This document shows positions 63,864-64,000 of a DNA stretch of 64,000 bases, piece by piece (within the stretch, counting starts at the first letter, position 1; every line of letters starts with the position of its first letter). The notes under the pieces are model-generated. The model was not told the origin of the DNA. It searched no databases and worked only from the letters and a program-made list of their open reading frames with translations. This DNA is from Symbiodinium sp. CCMP2592. Lineage: Eukaryota; Sar; Dinophyceae; Suessiales; Symbiodiniaceae. Location of the stretch: assembly GCA_905221615.1 (NCBI GenBank), contig CAJNDT010000147.1, positions 1,002,391-1,066,390 on the forward strand, given 5' to 3'. Position numbers and translations under genes: made by a program.

Positions 63864-64000
63864 GTCCTGTTCCTCAATTCCTCAACATCTGAATCGAAGC
63901 TGCTTAGTATAAACTTCTGTCATCGTCATAACACTATTGTTGATAAAATAGTATCGGCAGGATTATGGTTGTTATTATTATTGTGGTTATTATTACAGAT

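Noticed and set aside
1-64000. tRNA, rRNA or snRNA genes
   Set aside because: I looked for T-loop words (GGTTCGAAT-type) with a paired acceptor and for conserved rRNA words and found none convincing. A covariance search would be needed to exclude them.

Overview
This is a nuclear eukaryotic window with almost no conventional genes. It is dominated by degenerate plant/alveolate-type telomere repeat units (TTTAGGG / CCCTAAA) scattered on both strands, by dozens of short near-palindromic elements of about 90-150 bp, and by micro- and minisatellites. There is no bacterial-style gene packing, no rRNA, and no tRNA that I can recognise. Organism: a protist or alga whose telomere type is TTTAGGG. My best guess is a dinoflagellate (Symbiodiniaceae-like). 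The grounds are the pervasive degenerate TTTAGGG filler and a Gag-like protein in a retroelement whose style resembles, from memory and unverified, Copia-type Gag predictions in dinoflagellates. Chromerids, coccidia, green algae and plants also have TTTAGGG telomeres and are not excluded.

Layout. 1-7160: telomere-like filler with palindromic elements and AT microsatellites. 7161-10094: one complete LTR retroelement with 334-bp LTRs, a perfect 5-bp target duplication, a polypurine tract and a single Gag-like ORF, but no pol. 10095-18560: palindromic elements, including a head-to-head pair and a chimera, and a 54-bp tandem array. 18564-19519: an inverted GGCTGGAAGG minisatellite between diverged direct repeats. 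20500-25400: mostly degenerate filler. 25430-25985: a large hairpin made of GGAATTTA units. 26320-28160: AT-rich cryptic simple sequence. 28470-28700: microsatellites. 29690-38220: many palindromic elements, with six in 1.3 kb at 36.9-38.2 kb. 38329-40611: the only stretch besides the retroelement that looks protein-like (minus strand, Thr/Pro/Ala-rich, with repeated exon-like blocks and a 39-bp in-frame minisatellite). 45915-47975: about 2 kb of a 34-bp satellite built from telomere-like units. 48-64 kb: more palindromic elements, a (TAGGGG)n tract, CATA/CTAT repeats and quiet sequence.

The main result is the palindromic elements. They fall into about 20 terminal-sequence families. Several have internally consistent target-site duplications (2 bp TA/TT/AT; 4 bp; 5 bp), so they behave as MITE-like transposons. 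Families with unrelated termini share internal words (GGATCCTACTATTT, TTATAATAAGGACCCC, CCTTTAAAGGAACCC). At six or more loci an element is joined through a short CCCTAAACCCTAAA linker to a second module and then to an extra copy of its own terminal arm. Two such composites carry their own target duplications, so they appear to have moved as units. One further inverted-repeat element encloses a clean (CCCTAAA)5 tract. This physical coupling of telomere-type sequence to mobile palindromes is the best candidate for something undescribed. All coordinates come from reading by eye; no alignment or database search was run.
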